Shown: positions 33,070 through 46,100 of the stretch, piece after piece
How positions within the stretch are numbered: position 1 is the stretch's first letter
Layout of the letters: each line of letters opens with the position of its first letter
Source of the DNA: Nannobrachium achirus
Lineage: Eukaryota > Chordata > Actinopteri > Myctophiformes > Myctophidae
Direction of reading: 5' to 3'
DNA: 64,000 nucleotides
NCBI GenBank assembly: GCA_963921795.1
Contig: OY997649.1
Span: forward strand, 60,508,372 to 60,572,371
Position numbers and translations under genes: made by a program
The notes under the pieces: model-generated
Seen by the model: only the letters and a program-made list of their open reading frames with translations
Database searches by the model: none
Told to the model about the DNA's origin: nothing

Positions 33070-36000
33070 TTTATTTGTTAACATAGTATTTCTACAGTAC
33101 ATGGCAGTATCTTGATACTTTTACTTAAAGAGGTGGTGCCATAGTTTTGTACTTTTTCTGTTTTTCATGTGTCTAGGAGGTTGAAAGTACTTCATTAGAC
33201 CCCCTGATGTGTTTTTTTTGAAAAATGATGTATTCTCTTAGTATTTGTTTGTTTTCTCTTGGAGGCTGCCACCTTGTGGCCAAAAGTGTCAGTTAAAAAA
33301 CACAGATACTGTGACACCCTTAGTATCAACTCCTCCCCAATTGCCATTCACCCAACACTGTGGGGTGTGGCTATACCAGCTGGGTCACCACCCACCATGC
33401 CATCCATGCATACTTAATGAACTGGGGGTGTGGCCACATAAAAACCCAATTTTAACTCTTTCTGTATACTTTTTTGGAAAAAATGTTCCTCCTAGTATAA
33501 TCATAATACATGATAATCATGTTTTAGAGGGGGGGGGGGGGGGGGGTCATGGCACCACCTCTTTAAGTCAAAAACGTGAGTACTTTTTCTGACCATTAGA
33601 CACTAGGGCTCTCGTGGTTAAATAAATGAATAAATGCGGACCTCCTACGATCTCCAGAGGGTCCAGGGTGATCTCCGGGGCTGCGTGGTCGGCCGTCCGC
33701 TGCACAGTGGCGTTCAGCACTCGGTTCATCACCGTCACCTTGGTGTCGTAGTAGACCAGGCCTGGAAACACACACACACACACACATCACAGTCACCTTG
33801 GTGTCGTAGTAGACCAGGCCTGGAAACACACACACACACACACATCACAGTCACCTTGGTGTCGTAGTAGACCAGGCCTGGGAACAAGCATGGCAGCAGA
33901 CAGGGGCGTCACAAGGGGGGGGGGGACTGAGTTACTAGGGCCCAAGGTGGAGGGGACTTAATTATTTTATACTTTAGCTATTGAAAAATCGCAGATATAT
34001 AAGCTCACAGCGCGGCACCAAGTGCACAACCACCCACCTGACCTAAATACATTTGTTTTACTGCAAAGCTGCACGGAAAGCTGGATTGGACCTCACTGTT
34101 TTCTTTGTCGTAAGCAAGATTGATTGATTTAATAGAAATGTGTTCTGTTATATTTTGTGTCAAATGATTGATCCCTGGCACAAAATATTTTGAGAAGGGG
34201 GTCTGTGGCCGAATACGTTTACATTTTGGGGGTCCTTGACATGAGAAAGTTTGAGCACTGCTGATATTTAGCAACATAAGCTTTTCAGAAAACTGTTAGA
34301 ATTTAGAATTTATTATAGATTCGGCCTCAGGCCTTAATGGGTTAAAACATTAAAAGTAAAATGAAAATTAAGTGGGATACAGGCTGATTGCACATTCATT
34401 CACCCTGTCGAGTCATGTTCATACAGTATCTCACGGATTGCAGCTTTAAGCTTGGCTTCGGTGCCTTGTGAGATTTCTTCTACTGTACTGTAGATGTTGC
34501 CATTTTCAAATCGGGGCACATTATCCCTCTGACCTCTCTACTGTAGATGTGTGCTGCTGAGACCGTGTGGAGGATGTTTTCCCCGCTCACCTTTAGCCTC
34601 GCACAGCAGCGCTGCGATGCTGTTCTGATAGGTGTGTGTCTGCTCACCTTTAGCCTCACACAGCAGCGCTGCGATGCTGTTCTGATAGGTGTGTGTCTGC
34701 TCACCTTTAGCCTCACACAGCAGCGCTGCGATGCTGTTCTGATAGGTGTGTGTCCGCTCACCTTTAGCCTCACACAGCAGCGCTGCGATGCTGTTCTGAT
34801 AGGTGTGTGTCTGCTCACCTTTAGCCTCACACAGCAGCGCTGCGATGCTGTTCTGATAGGTGTGTGTCTGCTCACCTTTGGCCTCACACAGCAGCGCTGC
34901 GATGCTGTTCTGATAGGTGTGTGTCTGCTCACCTTTAGCCTCACACAGCAGCGCTGCGATGCTGTTCTGATAGGTGTGTGTCTGCTCACCTTTAGCCTCA
35001 CACAGCAGCGCTGCGATGCTGTTCTGATAGGTGTGTGTCTGCTCACCTTTAGCCTCACACAGCAGCGCTGCGATGCTGTTCTGATAGGTGTGTGTCCGCT
35101 CACCTTTAGCCTCACACAGCAGCGCTGCGATGCTGTTCTGATAGGTGTGTGTCTGCTCACCTTTAGCCTCACACAGCAGCGCTGCGATGCTGTTCTGATA
35201 GGTGTGTGTCTGCTCACCTTTAGCCTCGCACAGCAGCGCTGCGATGCTGTTCTGATAGGTGTGTGTCTGCTCACCTTTGGCCTCACACAGCAGCGCTGCG
35301 ATGCTGTTCTGATAGGTGTGTGTCTGCTCACCTTTAGCCTCGCACAGCAGCGCTGCGATGCTGTTCTGATAGGTGTGTGTCTGCTCACCTTTGGCCTCAC
35401 ACAGCAGCGCTGCGATGCTGTTCTGATAGGTGTGTGTCTGCTCACCTTTGGCCTCACACAGCAGCGCTGCGATGCTGTTCTGATAGGTGTGTGTCTGCCT
35501 GAGCTCCACCAGCGGAAGGAAGAAGCTCTCCAGGGTGTTGTTGAGAGACTGCAGCAGGGCGAAGCGAAGACGCAGGCTCTCCACAGGCACGTCTATGAAG
35601 AGACACCACCACCACCACCACAAACATAAATCACTCTGTGTAAACAAGTGTACAGTAGGGCATTAACGAAAAAGTCGACAAGTCAACTGAGTCGACTTCA
35701 TTACACAAGGTGACTCCCACCAGAGAAAGTTGAAAGTCGAAGTTGAAAAAAAATAAAAAAAAATCCTTTGTATTTTATTCTATCATTATTTTTGCTCCAT
35801 GTGTGCGTACAGCATTCAAACAGTAGGATTGCTTATTATCAAGGACGGAATGATCCAATATTACAGTGCTACACTACATTTGGTATAACATGGTTCTATC
35901 TTTTAGGCTTTGTGAACAAAAGTTACACAGAGCTTTTCATTTTCGATCCGATTACCGATCTGATACAGATACCGATCCGATATAGCACATATTTTATATA

Positions 36001-39000
36001 TTTATATATGAAATATGATATACTGTATAAATTATAAGTACAATAAAATAAATGCACATATTTATGATCGGTCATTTTCGGTGCGATCCGATCCAATCTA
36101 CGTTTTTTTTTGGCTGATATGGGGCCGATATCCGATATGAACATCGGATCGGTGGCATCCCTACATTTAATTACTTTATACTTTCAAAAAAATATTAATA
36201 GCGTAGTGGATCTTGATCTGCTATTTGTACCATTTTCTTTTTTATTTTAAAAACACATCAACATTTTTAACATGGTAACGATTAAGCCGATTATGCCAAA
36301 AGAGTAATTATCTCAGGGTATTTGCGATTAGGCGATTTTGTAATAATTGCGAGACGAGAGGCCCTGGAGGGGCAGTGAGTGATTTGCTGCTTACTGAGGA
36401 GCGAGGCCACGCGGGGGTCCGCGGCGTCGCTGGGGTCCAGGTAGACCTCGTGGGGGTGGAGCCTGGCCGGCGTGATGGCCAGGTGACGACACAGCCTGTT
36501 GATGTACTGCACCAGCGCCACGTCCATCTCCAAGCTCCACTTCCTGCAGGCCTTCTGGGCGTGGCGCGTGTCTATGCAGGTACACCTGGAGCACAGGTAG
36601 ATAGAGACAGGTTTCCCACCCATTTTTACCAATTCATTTCCAAAACTTTTCCAAAACTTTTCCAGAATATTGAACCCAATTTCCAGGACTATATATCAAT
36701 AATTCAGCTCAATAACAGGTCACTTACTCCCTATGCACAATGCCCAAAGACAGGTAGTATATGCCAGTGGTTCTCAACCTTTTCAGGCCGTGACCCCGAA
36801 ATAATCATGTTTTAACTGGGAACCCCCCACCCTGACGAGCACTAAGAGTTGAGGAATTTTGTATAACACGGGTTCTATTGTGAAAATAGCAGATCTACAT
36901 GCTCACAAAATGACCCCCGAAATAATCATGTTTTAACTGGGGACCCCCCACCCTGACGAGCACTAAGAGTTGAGGAATTTTGTATAACACGGTTCTATTG
37001 TGAAAATAGCAGATCTACATGCTCACAACGCCTCGCAACGCGAGGCGCTGTGAGCATGTAGATCGGCTATTTTCACAATTTCTGCCTCTAATATTTGAAA
37101 TTTTTTGTCAAATATTTGTTCAATTTGTCATTTCAGAGGTATTAACAAAATCAATAACCAAAGACAATGCATATCTATTTTTTTCCAGGAACTTCCAGGA
37201 CCCTTGATCAATTCCAAAACTTTTCCAGTACTGGAAAAATATTAATTTCAAAATATTTCCAGGAATTTCATGACCGTGGGAACCCTGTAGAGAGTGTCTA
37301 TGCAGGTACACCTGGAGCACAGGGAGATAGAGAGTGTCTATGCAGGTACACCTGGACTACAGGTAGATAGAGAGTGTCTATGCAGGAACACAGGTAGATA
37401 GAGAGTGTCTATGGAGGTACACCTGGAGCACAGGGAGATAGAGAGTGTCTATGCAGGAACACAGGTAGATAGAGAGTGTCTATGGAGGTACACCTGGAGC
37501 ACAGGGAGATAGAGAGTGTCTATGCAGGTACACCTGGAGCACAGGTAGATTATAGGACATTTCAGCAGGGGTGTTGCACCAAATTCTGGGCACTGTGTGC
37601 TTTAACTGTTGAGAAATAGCAGATATACAAGCTCGCAGCGCTTGTAGATTTGCAATTTTTGTAAAATCGTGAAATTTGCCGTCACCTCACCCACTTTGAA
37701 AACCCATGGCAGGATTGGTGGATTGACCCAACCCTAACCTCTATGGAAGTGCTGCCACTCAGACAATCAGAAGTCAATGTCTGAATGGCAGCATGTCGGA
37801 ATGGAGAGCGGTGCCCACTAGGGGGTTATGAGCTTCATATGACACTTTGACCAGACTATAAGTGGGCCATTTTCCATGATTGGTCACGTTTCACTTCACT
37901 ATGAAACTCTCCTTAGTTCAGTGTTTCTCAACCACTGTGCCTGGGGACCTTTGGTGTGCCCCTGAGAAGGGTCAAATGTGCCCCTTGAAACTGCTTGAAG
38001 CCAGTATTGTATTTATCATTTTTAAAATGATTTAAACTAGTGAAAACAGACGATCTACAAGCACACAACGCCTCGCACGTGTGCTTGTAGATCTGCTGTT
38101 TTCACTACTTTTGTGCGACAGCCTTGTATGATGAAGCAGGGCTTTACTTTGCGAAGAATCGTACAAATTTGAAACTTGGAGATACAAGGTTTCTTCCCGA
38201 CAGTGATGATATTTACACCCCCGTATTATCTTGGTGTGCCCATGGATTCTTGGGACATGAAAAGTGTGCCCATGCAGAAAAAAGGTCTTAGTTGACTGGG
38301 ATCCACCAGGGCTCTGTACTAGTATGAATGGATCCAAATGTCATCAGGCAGTGACATCACAACATTGTCATCACAGCCAATGTACTTGTCTTAAAGGTAA
38401 ACGTCCAACAAACCAAATGTCATTCAACAACTATTCAGACTAAATAAACTTTCCTTTAAGAACCTGTACATTTTCTTGCACTGATTCACGGTGGTGCTGC
38501 TGTGTGAAATGTTTCACTGGACAATAGATCTGAAAGGAGGGCCTCAGACTTGCTACCATGCTGCTGTGGCAGTCAGACACAAGCTGTACTCATTTGGAGG
38601 GACCAACAACTATCTGAACAAAGTCCACATCTTCAACACAGTGTCTTTGCGTTGGAGGACGTTGCCCCCTGTGACAAATGGTAGAGGACAAGGTCCCTTT
38701 GAGGTTCCCTCTGGGGGCTGGGGCCACACAGCTGCGCTGGTAGAAGAAATTGTCTTCATCTGGGGAGGAGGGCCTACTTACTGCAATGTGCTTTATGCCT
38801 TTGATGTTGACACCCACAGCTGGTTCAAACCCAATGTCTCTGGGTCTATTCCAGAAGCAAAGATCTACCACTCAGCCTGTGTCCTGGAGAAGGTCATGTA
38901 TGTGTATGGGGGAACCACCCAGCTGACTAGATGGACTAATGACATGTACAAGTTGGACACCAGCACAATGCTCTGGTCTTTAATTAACACCAGAGGAACT

Positions 39001-42000
39001 ACACCACCTGCTTCCCACAGTCACTCTGCCACCATCATCGGAACAAAGATGTTTGTATTTGGGGGCAGGGGGAGACAGGGGAACTTAAACCTCAACACTG
39101 TGTTTGACACAGAGACCAACTGCTGGCTGAATACACTTTCTGCACAGCTTCTCACAGAAGAACGTTCATTTCATTCAGCCTTTGCCTACAATGGAGAGCT
39201 GTACATATTTGTTGGCTGGAATGGGAAACAATGCTTCAATGATCTGAGGAAATTCAGTCCAGAGACCCTTTCCTGGAAGCAGGTTGTGCCCAAGGGGAAA
39301 GGACCCTGTTCGATGTGTGCGATGGTCTGTTGCATGGTGGGAGGTCGCATCATCATCAACGGAGGATACAAGAAAGCAGACAATTCAATGTCTGATGACC
39401 TGTACATCTTAGATTTAAGTCCTAGCCTGAAGACGTTATGCAAACTATCAGTTATTCATTATGGTCTGGATGAGTCTGAACTCCCACATGACATCAGGTG
39501 GGAACTGGCAACCATGACTACCAACAGCAACTGAACAAAATTACAGCCCACAGCCCCACATCACACGTGCAGACCATGTCTAGGCAAACACATGCACGCA
39601 CGCACGCGCACACACACACACACACACAAAAGTGGCTTGTCACAATACTCAACTGCATAAGTCAATAATACTTTATAATGTGTTATGATTATTGTCATAA
39701 AGCATCGTGAGTCCTTATGAGTGCATATAAATATAATTATACAGCTTTACAAGCAGATTCATTGTAATGGATTATAAGTATGTTTAAGATGAGTTGCAGA
39801 AAGGGGCTTCATGGAAAGTGTTACCAAATATTATTGCTAAGGAGTGTACACACGCAACTGAACACATACAGGCATTTCCCACGTCATGCAACGCACAATC
39901 ACGACATGTGTCAAGGAGGAATGTTAAATATGAGCGGCCCGGGGTTGGGGGGGGGGGGGGGGTTAGGTAGGGCAGTGGTCTCACCTTTCAAAGTGGAGGT
40001 CGTAACCACACGCCAGTATTGCCCTCCACACGCTACGGATGTCCAGCTTGGCGCGGTCCACAGCAAACTTATGGAAGCCATCTAACGTGAGGTACTTCTC
40101 CTCTGGAACTGAGAGAGAACACAGACAGTGCTGGGTTCCTAACAACACTCCAATGTAACAGTATAGTAACATATCGTCACTGTTGGGCAGAAACCTTGTA
40201 TCTCCAAGTTTCAAATTTGTATGTTTTTCGCAAAGCAAAGCCCTGCTTCATCATACAAGGCCGTCGCACAAAAGTAGTGAAAACAGCAGATCTACAAGCA
40301 CACATTGCTTGTAGATTGGCTGTTTTCACTAGTTTAACAAATTTTTAAGGTTTCCACCCGACAACGACGAAATCCATTACATTATTATTATTTAAACTTT
40401 AAAGGACAACTTTGTTTTTTTACAACACAGGTTCATATTTTAGATAATCATTAGAGAAAAGAAAAGATGGGTGTTAAAATGTTTTCATTTACTTCTTTCT
40501 ATCCTTTTAGTGATTTTAACGTTTTTGATTTGCATGGGCATGCATGCAAGTGGCTAAATAATAAATATGTATTTTTAGACACAATAAGCCCATTCCCAAG
40601 ATGCACCGCAATTTTTCATGGGCAGATGTGACTTATGGGGGCTGGTGTAAATAGTAACACAGAAATTGACGGCTTATTGTGTCTAAAAAGACATATTTAG
40701 CCACTTGTACGCATGCCCCCACCCACTGAAATCAAAATACCAAAATCGCTAAAACAATGGAAAGCAGTGAATGACAATATTTGAACACTAATTTTTTCTT
40801 TTCTCTAATTACAATCTAAAATATGAACCTTTGTCGTAAAAAAACTAAGTAAAAAGGAAATAATTAGGCAACAAAAACATGTTAAGGCTGATTGATTTTG
40901 AGTTTGGTGCCTAAAACAAGTGACTGGTGAAAGAGAAACTATCTTTCTAAGTTTCAAGCCCAAACGAAAAAGAAAAAAAAAATCCAGAGTGCAGTGACCC
41001 ACAAGCTGGTGAACTGTGTAAAGAAACATCAAGGAGAACCAATCATAGTGGAAGAACCCCTTAAGACAGTTTGATACACTCAAGATTGCCTCTATACTAA
41101 ACCAAGTCAACTTGTTGTCACCCTTACCGGAAGGTAATTTATTATGCGGTCGATGCACACAATGCCAACACACAACTAAGTGCATATCCTTCTTCCATCC
41201 TGTAACAGGAAAAGAGTACAAGATTCTGGCCACAAGTTGCTGTATAACTGCTTGTGCATGGATTAAAGCAAAAATAAAATCTCGCAACTGAAACGTCAAA
41301 GTAGATTTAACCATTTATTACATAAATGGAATAAGGTTAATCTTGGCGTTAAAGGGCTCTGCGTTCGGAGGTGTTCCCTGAATTTTGTGCATGCTTGCTA
41401 ATCAAAATCAGGGAACGCTAAGCAAGACTCCCATAGGTATACAATAGCAGAACAATAGCAATACATTGACACATAGCTTACATCAACGGACGTAATCACA
41501 AGTATTTGAGCTTAGCCAGACTGATCAAAGGTGGAGGCTGGGGTGGGGGAGGCAGCTAGCAGGCTAGCAGCGCGTATCCGAGCTTCACATAACCAAGCAT
41601 AGGTAGAGAAAGCGAGCCGTATTTAAAGGAGCCTCCCCTACTGAACGAGAGCTTTGATTGGAGTATGACAGTGTGACGTCATGACCAGCAGATATGTGAA
41701 TGAGGAATAGGAAAAGAGCTGACTGACAGCTGACTACAGCTATGTAAACAAAAAATGATTATGTTTTACTAGCCTAATATTATTTCTGCTGTTCTACATA
41801 CTGCCAAACAGGTGAAGAAATCACAGACTGAGGCTTTAACCTTTGCTTTTATCTGAAATGTCCAAGACTATTAAGATTTTATGGAAGATGCTTCTGAACA
41901 TTTTGCTAGTTTGACCACTTCAAATGCTCTAATCCTAAATGAATATCATATAACTATAGCCTGTCTACAAGATCTCAATGCGTTGCAGACACATTGAGAG

Positions 42001-43049
42001 CTTGTAGATCTCTGGTGTCCTAATATGACAGTAGTTATACAGGAAATTGAGGTGTATTATACCACATCAAGTGTCATTGTGGTAAAGTACGTATCAGCAT
42101 AACAGCAAGAACTTTGAAGACTAGAATGGCGGAACACCGTTTTTCTATCCGAAACGTAACCAGTCCAGTTGCCCTTCATTCACATACTGTATGAAACATC
42201 CCCCGAACTCACACTGATATACTGAGAAAGTTCACAATTCCAGAGCAGGAGGCAACTTTTAGAAAGCACTATCGGACCCAATCCATCCTACTGCTAAATA
42301 TAATTGACCCGCGTGTTTTATCCTAAAACGTTTTGTAACTATTCTACAGTGATTCCTAAACGGTGAATCGTGAGACCAGTCCAGGCGAGCTTGGAATGGA
42401 TTGACATTGCAATATATCCAACTAGACAAAAAGTTAATCATTTTTTTAATTCACTTCAGTACTTTGTGCTCACCCATTCCCCAAAACGGTGGCAAAATCT
42501 GCACCCTAAAAATACATATTTTAACCACCTTTCATCGGGTGTCCATATTTGGGGAACGTTTAGGCCATATACAAACGTCTTTAAATTATTATTCTTTTTT
42601 TTTAATTTAACATTTTAATCAGCTATTTTTGACTTCCGGCTATGAATACAAGCACGCCTTGAGATTTGTACTTGTCCTTTGTTTTTGTCTTGGCCTTGAG
42701 CACAAAACGTTTGAACCCACTGGTTGCCTCGTGTAGAAAATTCCTAGTAGAGGCAACTTGTTTTGATAAAGAATTAATTCAGTTCGGGTAATGTTTTCTA
42801 CTGGGTAACAAGTGTAGCAGCAATGCAAACAAGGTTTGCAACCACCAGCATAATGCATTGCTGTTCTCTATTAGAATGCTTGCTAGAAATACTGTCTGCA
42901 GCTGAATCCTATTTTAGCACTAACGTCTTTCTCTCTCTCTCTCTCTTTTTTTTACTGTTTATTGAAATTCTTCTTTTCAGCCTTTTTTTTAAATGAAAGG
43001 CATCTTGTCAAGTGTGTCAAACATGTCAAAAATTGGTCTTTGCACCCCC

Positions 43050-43127
<78 letters not shown>

Positions 43128-46100
43128 AGTTATAATGATAGCTGAGGGAATATTGAATGGGTGAATGTACGTTCTCAAGTGCGTGCACGCGTGTGTACAG
43201 TATGTGCGGCAATGCATGTGCACGTGTGTGATTGTGGAAACACCTCCAACACAGCTGTGGACCATCATGTAATTATGGGCTGTATTTCAGCACCATGTCA
43301 CTTTATAGTTGGAATGTCTTAAGAAAGGTCCTCGAGACGACATCTTTTCAATAAATCAACGAAGAGATGATTAGTACGTGTGGGAATTAACTTTGGAAAT
43401 TGGTTCTTTGGGATAATGAGTCCCTGCACCATGGCGTGTTGCTTTGTACTTATCCTACCCTTTCAAAGCCCTTAAAACATTCCTAGGACAGGACAATCAG
43501 GACATGGTCCACTTAAAAAGGAGCACTTCACCCATTTCCAACCTTATCTTCATGTATAGCAGGGGTTTTCAAAGTGGGTGACGGGGCGATCATTTGCCGC
43601 GAGATCATTTGATAATATTTGGAATTTATTTGGACACTTGAAAAAATATTATTTAGTATAATTTTAAACTTGAAGTACAACGTATTAAACCAAAATGGCT
43701 ATTATCCCAATGTTTTCCTCCCAACATAATCACTAAAATATCGCCACTGTCGGGCAGAAACCTCGTATCTCCAAGTTTCAAATTTGTACGTCTTTTGCTC
43801 TGCTTCATCATACAAGACCGTCGCACAACACGAGTGAAAACAGCCGATCTACAAGCACACAATGCCTCGCGTGTGCTTGTAGATCTGCTGTTGTGTTTTC
43901 ACTAGTTTAGTACATTTTATAGATGATAAATACAAAACGAACGATTTTGGACATACAAGGTTTCCACCTGACAATGACGATATGCTATAAATAAAAGGTG
44001 CTGGGAGTGAAAATTATAATGTAGGGGTGCCTCGGATTAAAAAAATATTAATGGGGTGCCCTCCTCTGAGACAAAAAAGTTTGGGAACCCCTGATGTATA
44101 GTACACTAATGCTCATTAAAACAGGGAAGCATATTTCTGTCACCTCGCGCTGTGTTTCAGAAGTGGGCTGTGGACAGGTTCTGAAACCTGTCTAGCAATA
44201 ACATCACAGATGTTTCCAAGCTAATGGAAACTAAAGCCTTTCTCTTCCTGGAAGAAGTTAGCGTGCTGAAATAAAAGCCACCGTTACTGCCGTGCCATTC
44301 CTTTCTGAACTGTCCTCCACTGCCCACCTCTGAGCCGCAGAGAGAGTAGAGCAGCAAAGTTTTGGGGCGGCAAGGAGAGCGTGCGCGGTCCCTTGAAATC
44401 CACCGCGAGCGTGCTCGTTTGTGCATGCGTACGCGGGCGGTGAGAGATGGATTGTGTTCATCTTTGTGAAATACCGTGCAGCGTTTAATCACTGAGCAAG
44501 TGTGTTTGTGTCTCACCGTGGTGCGGCCACCGCTGATCCTAGCGGCAGCCCCGACGGGAACCGCGCCTAGTGTGGAGGGCACCATAGAATTGGTGCCTTC
44601 TTATAAAGACCATTAAGCCCCTTTTCAGCTTTAGCACAACACTACACTGCACCACACTGCACCACATAAAAATATATTAAGTTTCCATTACACAAAAGTA
44701 CCCCTATCGGTAAGAAACAAATTGACCCTTTTAACTGTGATTATAATACAAAATAAATTTGTATTACAACCATCCTAAATTATAATACACTATAATGGAT
44801 TATAACTGTGATTATAATACACTATAAAGCATTAATGTATTACTATGATAATTATAATACACTATAATAGATTACCAGTAAGACTCCCTAATCGGGAGAT
44901 AAGCGACCATCAGGTCGCAGCGTGATTTTAGGCCAAAATGTGTAGGAGCAGTGTCCAATAATTATAATACACTATAATAGATTATAATAGTGATTATAAC
45001 ACAATAGAATCTATTATCATGTATTACATATAATATCCTGGTGGTCTAAATGAAAAGTCAGTCAGTGATCAGGCTCACCAGGCTCAGACCTATTCTAGAT
45101 TGGATACTTTTTAGTACCATATTTTGTACTGCTTTCACACCACTCTACCCAGGTCCTTGTAGTGGAAAACCTGGCACAAGTGGGCGGTGTGGAGTGGTGT
45201 TGTGTTGGGCCATGTCAGTGGAAAAGGGGCTTTAGTTGGGGACACATTATACCAAGATGCGGTTGAAAATGTGTGGAATGCTCCTTCAAACACTTAATCC
45301 CAAGTGTATACTTCACAAGAAGGTGTTGCGCAGCGAAAACATTTTCGCCTATGATATGATATGCTCAAAAACAGGTATGCCCAGGTTAATGTGGCATACC
45401 TGATGCTTGCTGAACATCTGTGATTTACGACATTAGGCTTTAGACCAGTGTTTCTCAACCACTGTGCCTGGGGACCTTTGGTGTGCCCCTGAGAAGGGTC
45501 AAGTGTGCCCCTTGAAACTGCTTGAAAGCCAGTATTGTATTTATCATTTTAAAAACGATTTAAACTAGTGAAAACAGCCAATCTACTGTTGTGAGACAGC
45601 CTTGTATGATGAAGCAGGGCTTTACTTTGCGAAGAAACGTACAAATTTGAAACTTGGAGATACAAGGTTTCTTCCCGACAGTGACGATATTTACACCCCC
45701 CGTATTATGTTGGTGTGCCCATCGATTTTTGGGACATGAAAAGTGTGCCCATGCAGAAAAAAGGTTGAGAAACACTGCTTTAGACGGCATGTCAAACTAT
45801 CAGGCTAGCTAGAAGATTCCCACGTTTTAGAAATGCAGACAGTGAGCCTGCAAGCAAGAACAATGGCTGAGGCAAAATAGGCCGCAACAGCATGAACAGA
45901 CAAACAGAACGAGACCTCCTCCTCGGAGCATGTCTGCAATAGAAATACACTCATTAAAAAATTAAAGAGCTTATGAAGGCATCGCAGAAGGAAATTGACT
46001 ACATTAAATCTATCTCAGGAGCATTCAGGGGAACCATTGTTGTTTCCCCTAAATGCTCTAATCTGCATAATTATTTATCCTCTTTCATTATACCTTCTAT

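Noticed and set aside
34585-35500. Direct-repeat array resembling a CRISPR
   Set aside because: Units are contiguous without spacers, encode part of a vertebrate exon, and the host is eukaryotic.
34547-35629. 360-codon open frame on the + strand and a 325-codon frame on the - strand over the 57-bp array
   Set aside because: They are by-products of a 57-bp repeat (multiple of three, no stops in several frames). Only the minus frame continuous with the hectd4 exon has biological support.
38491-38508. Six extra N-terminal codons for the kelch protein from a GTG
   Set aside because: Similarity to the KLHDC3 start begins at the ATG at 38,509. A GTG start is unlikely in a vertebrate gene.
40805-41314. 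169-codon minus frame in a hectd4 intron
   Set aside because: It begins inside a foldback element, is AT-rich and low in conserved features, and resembles no protein I know.
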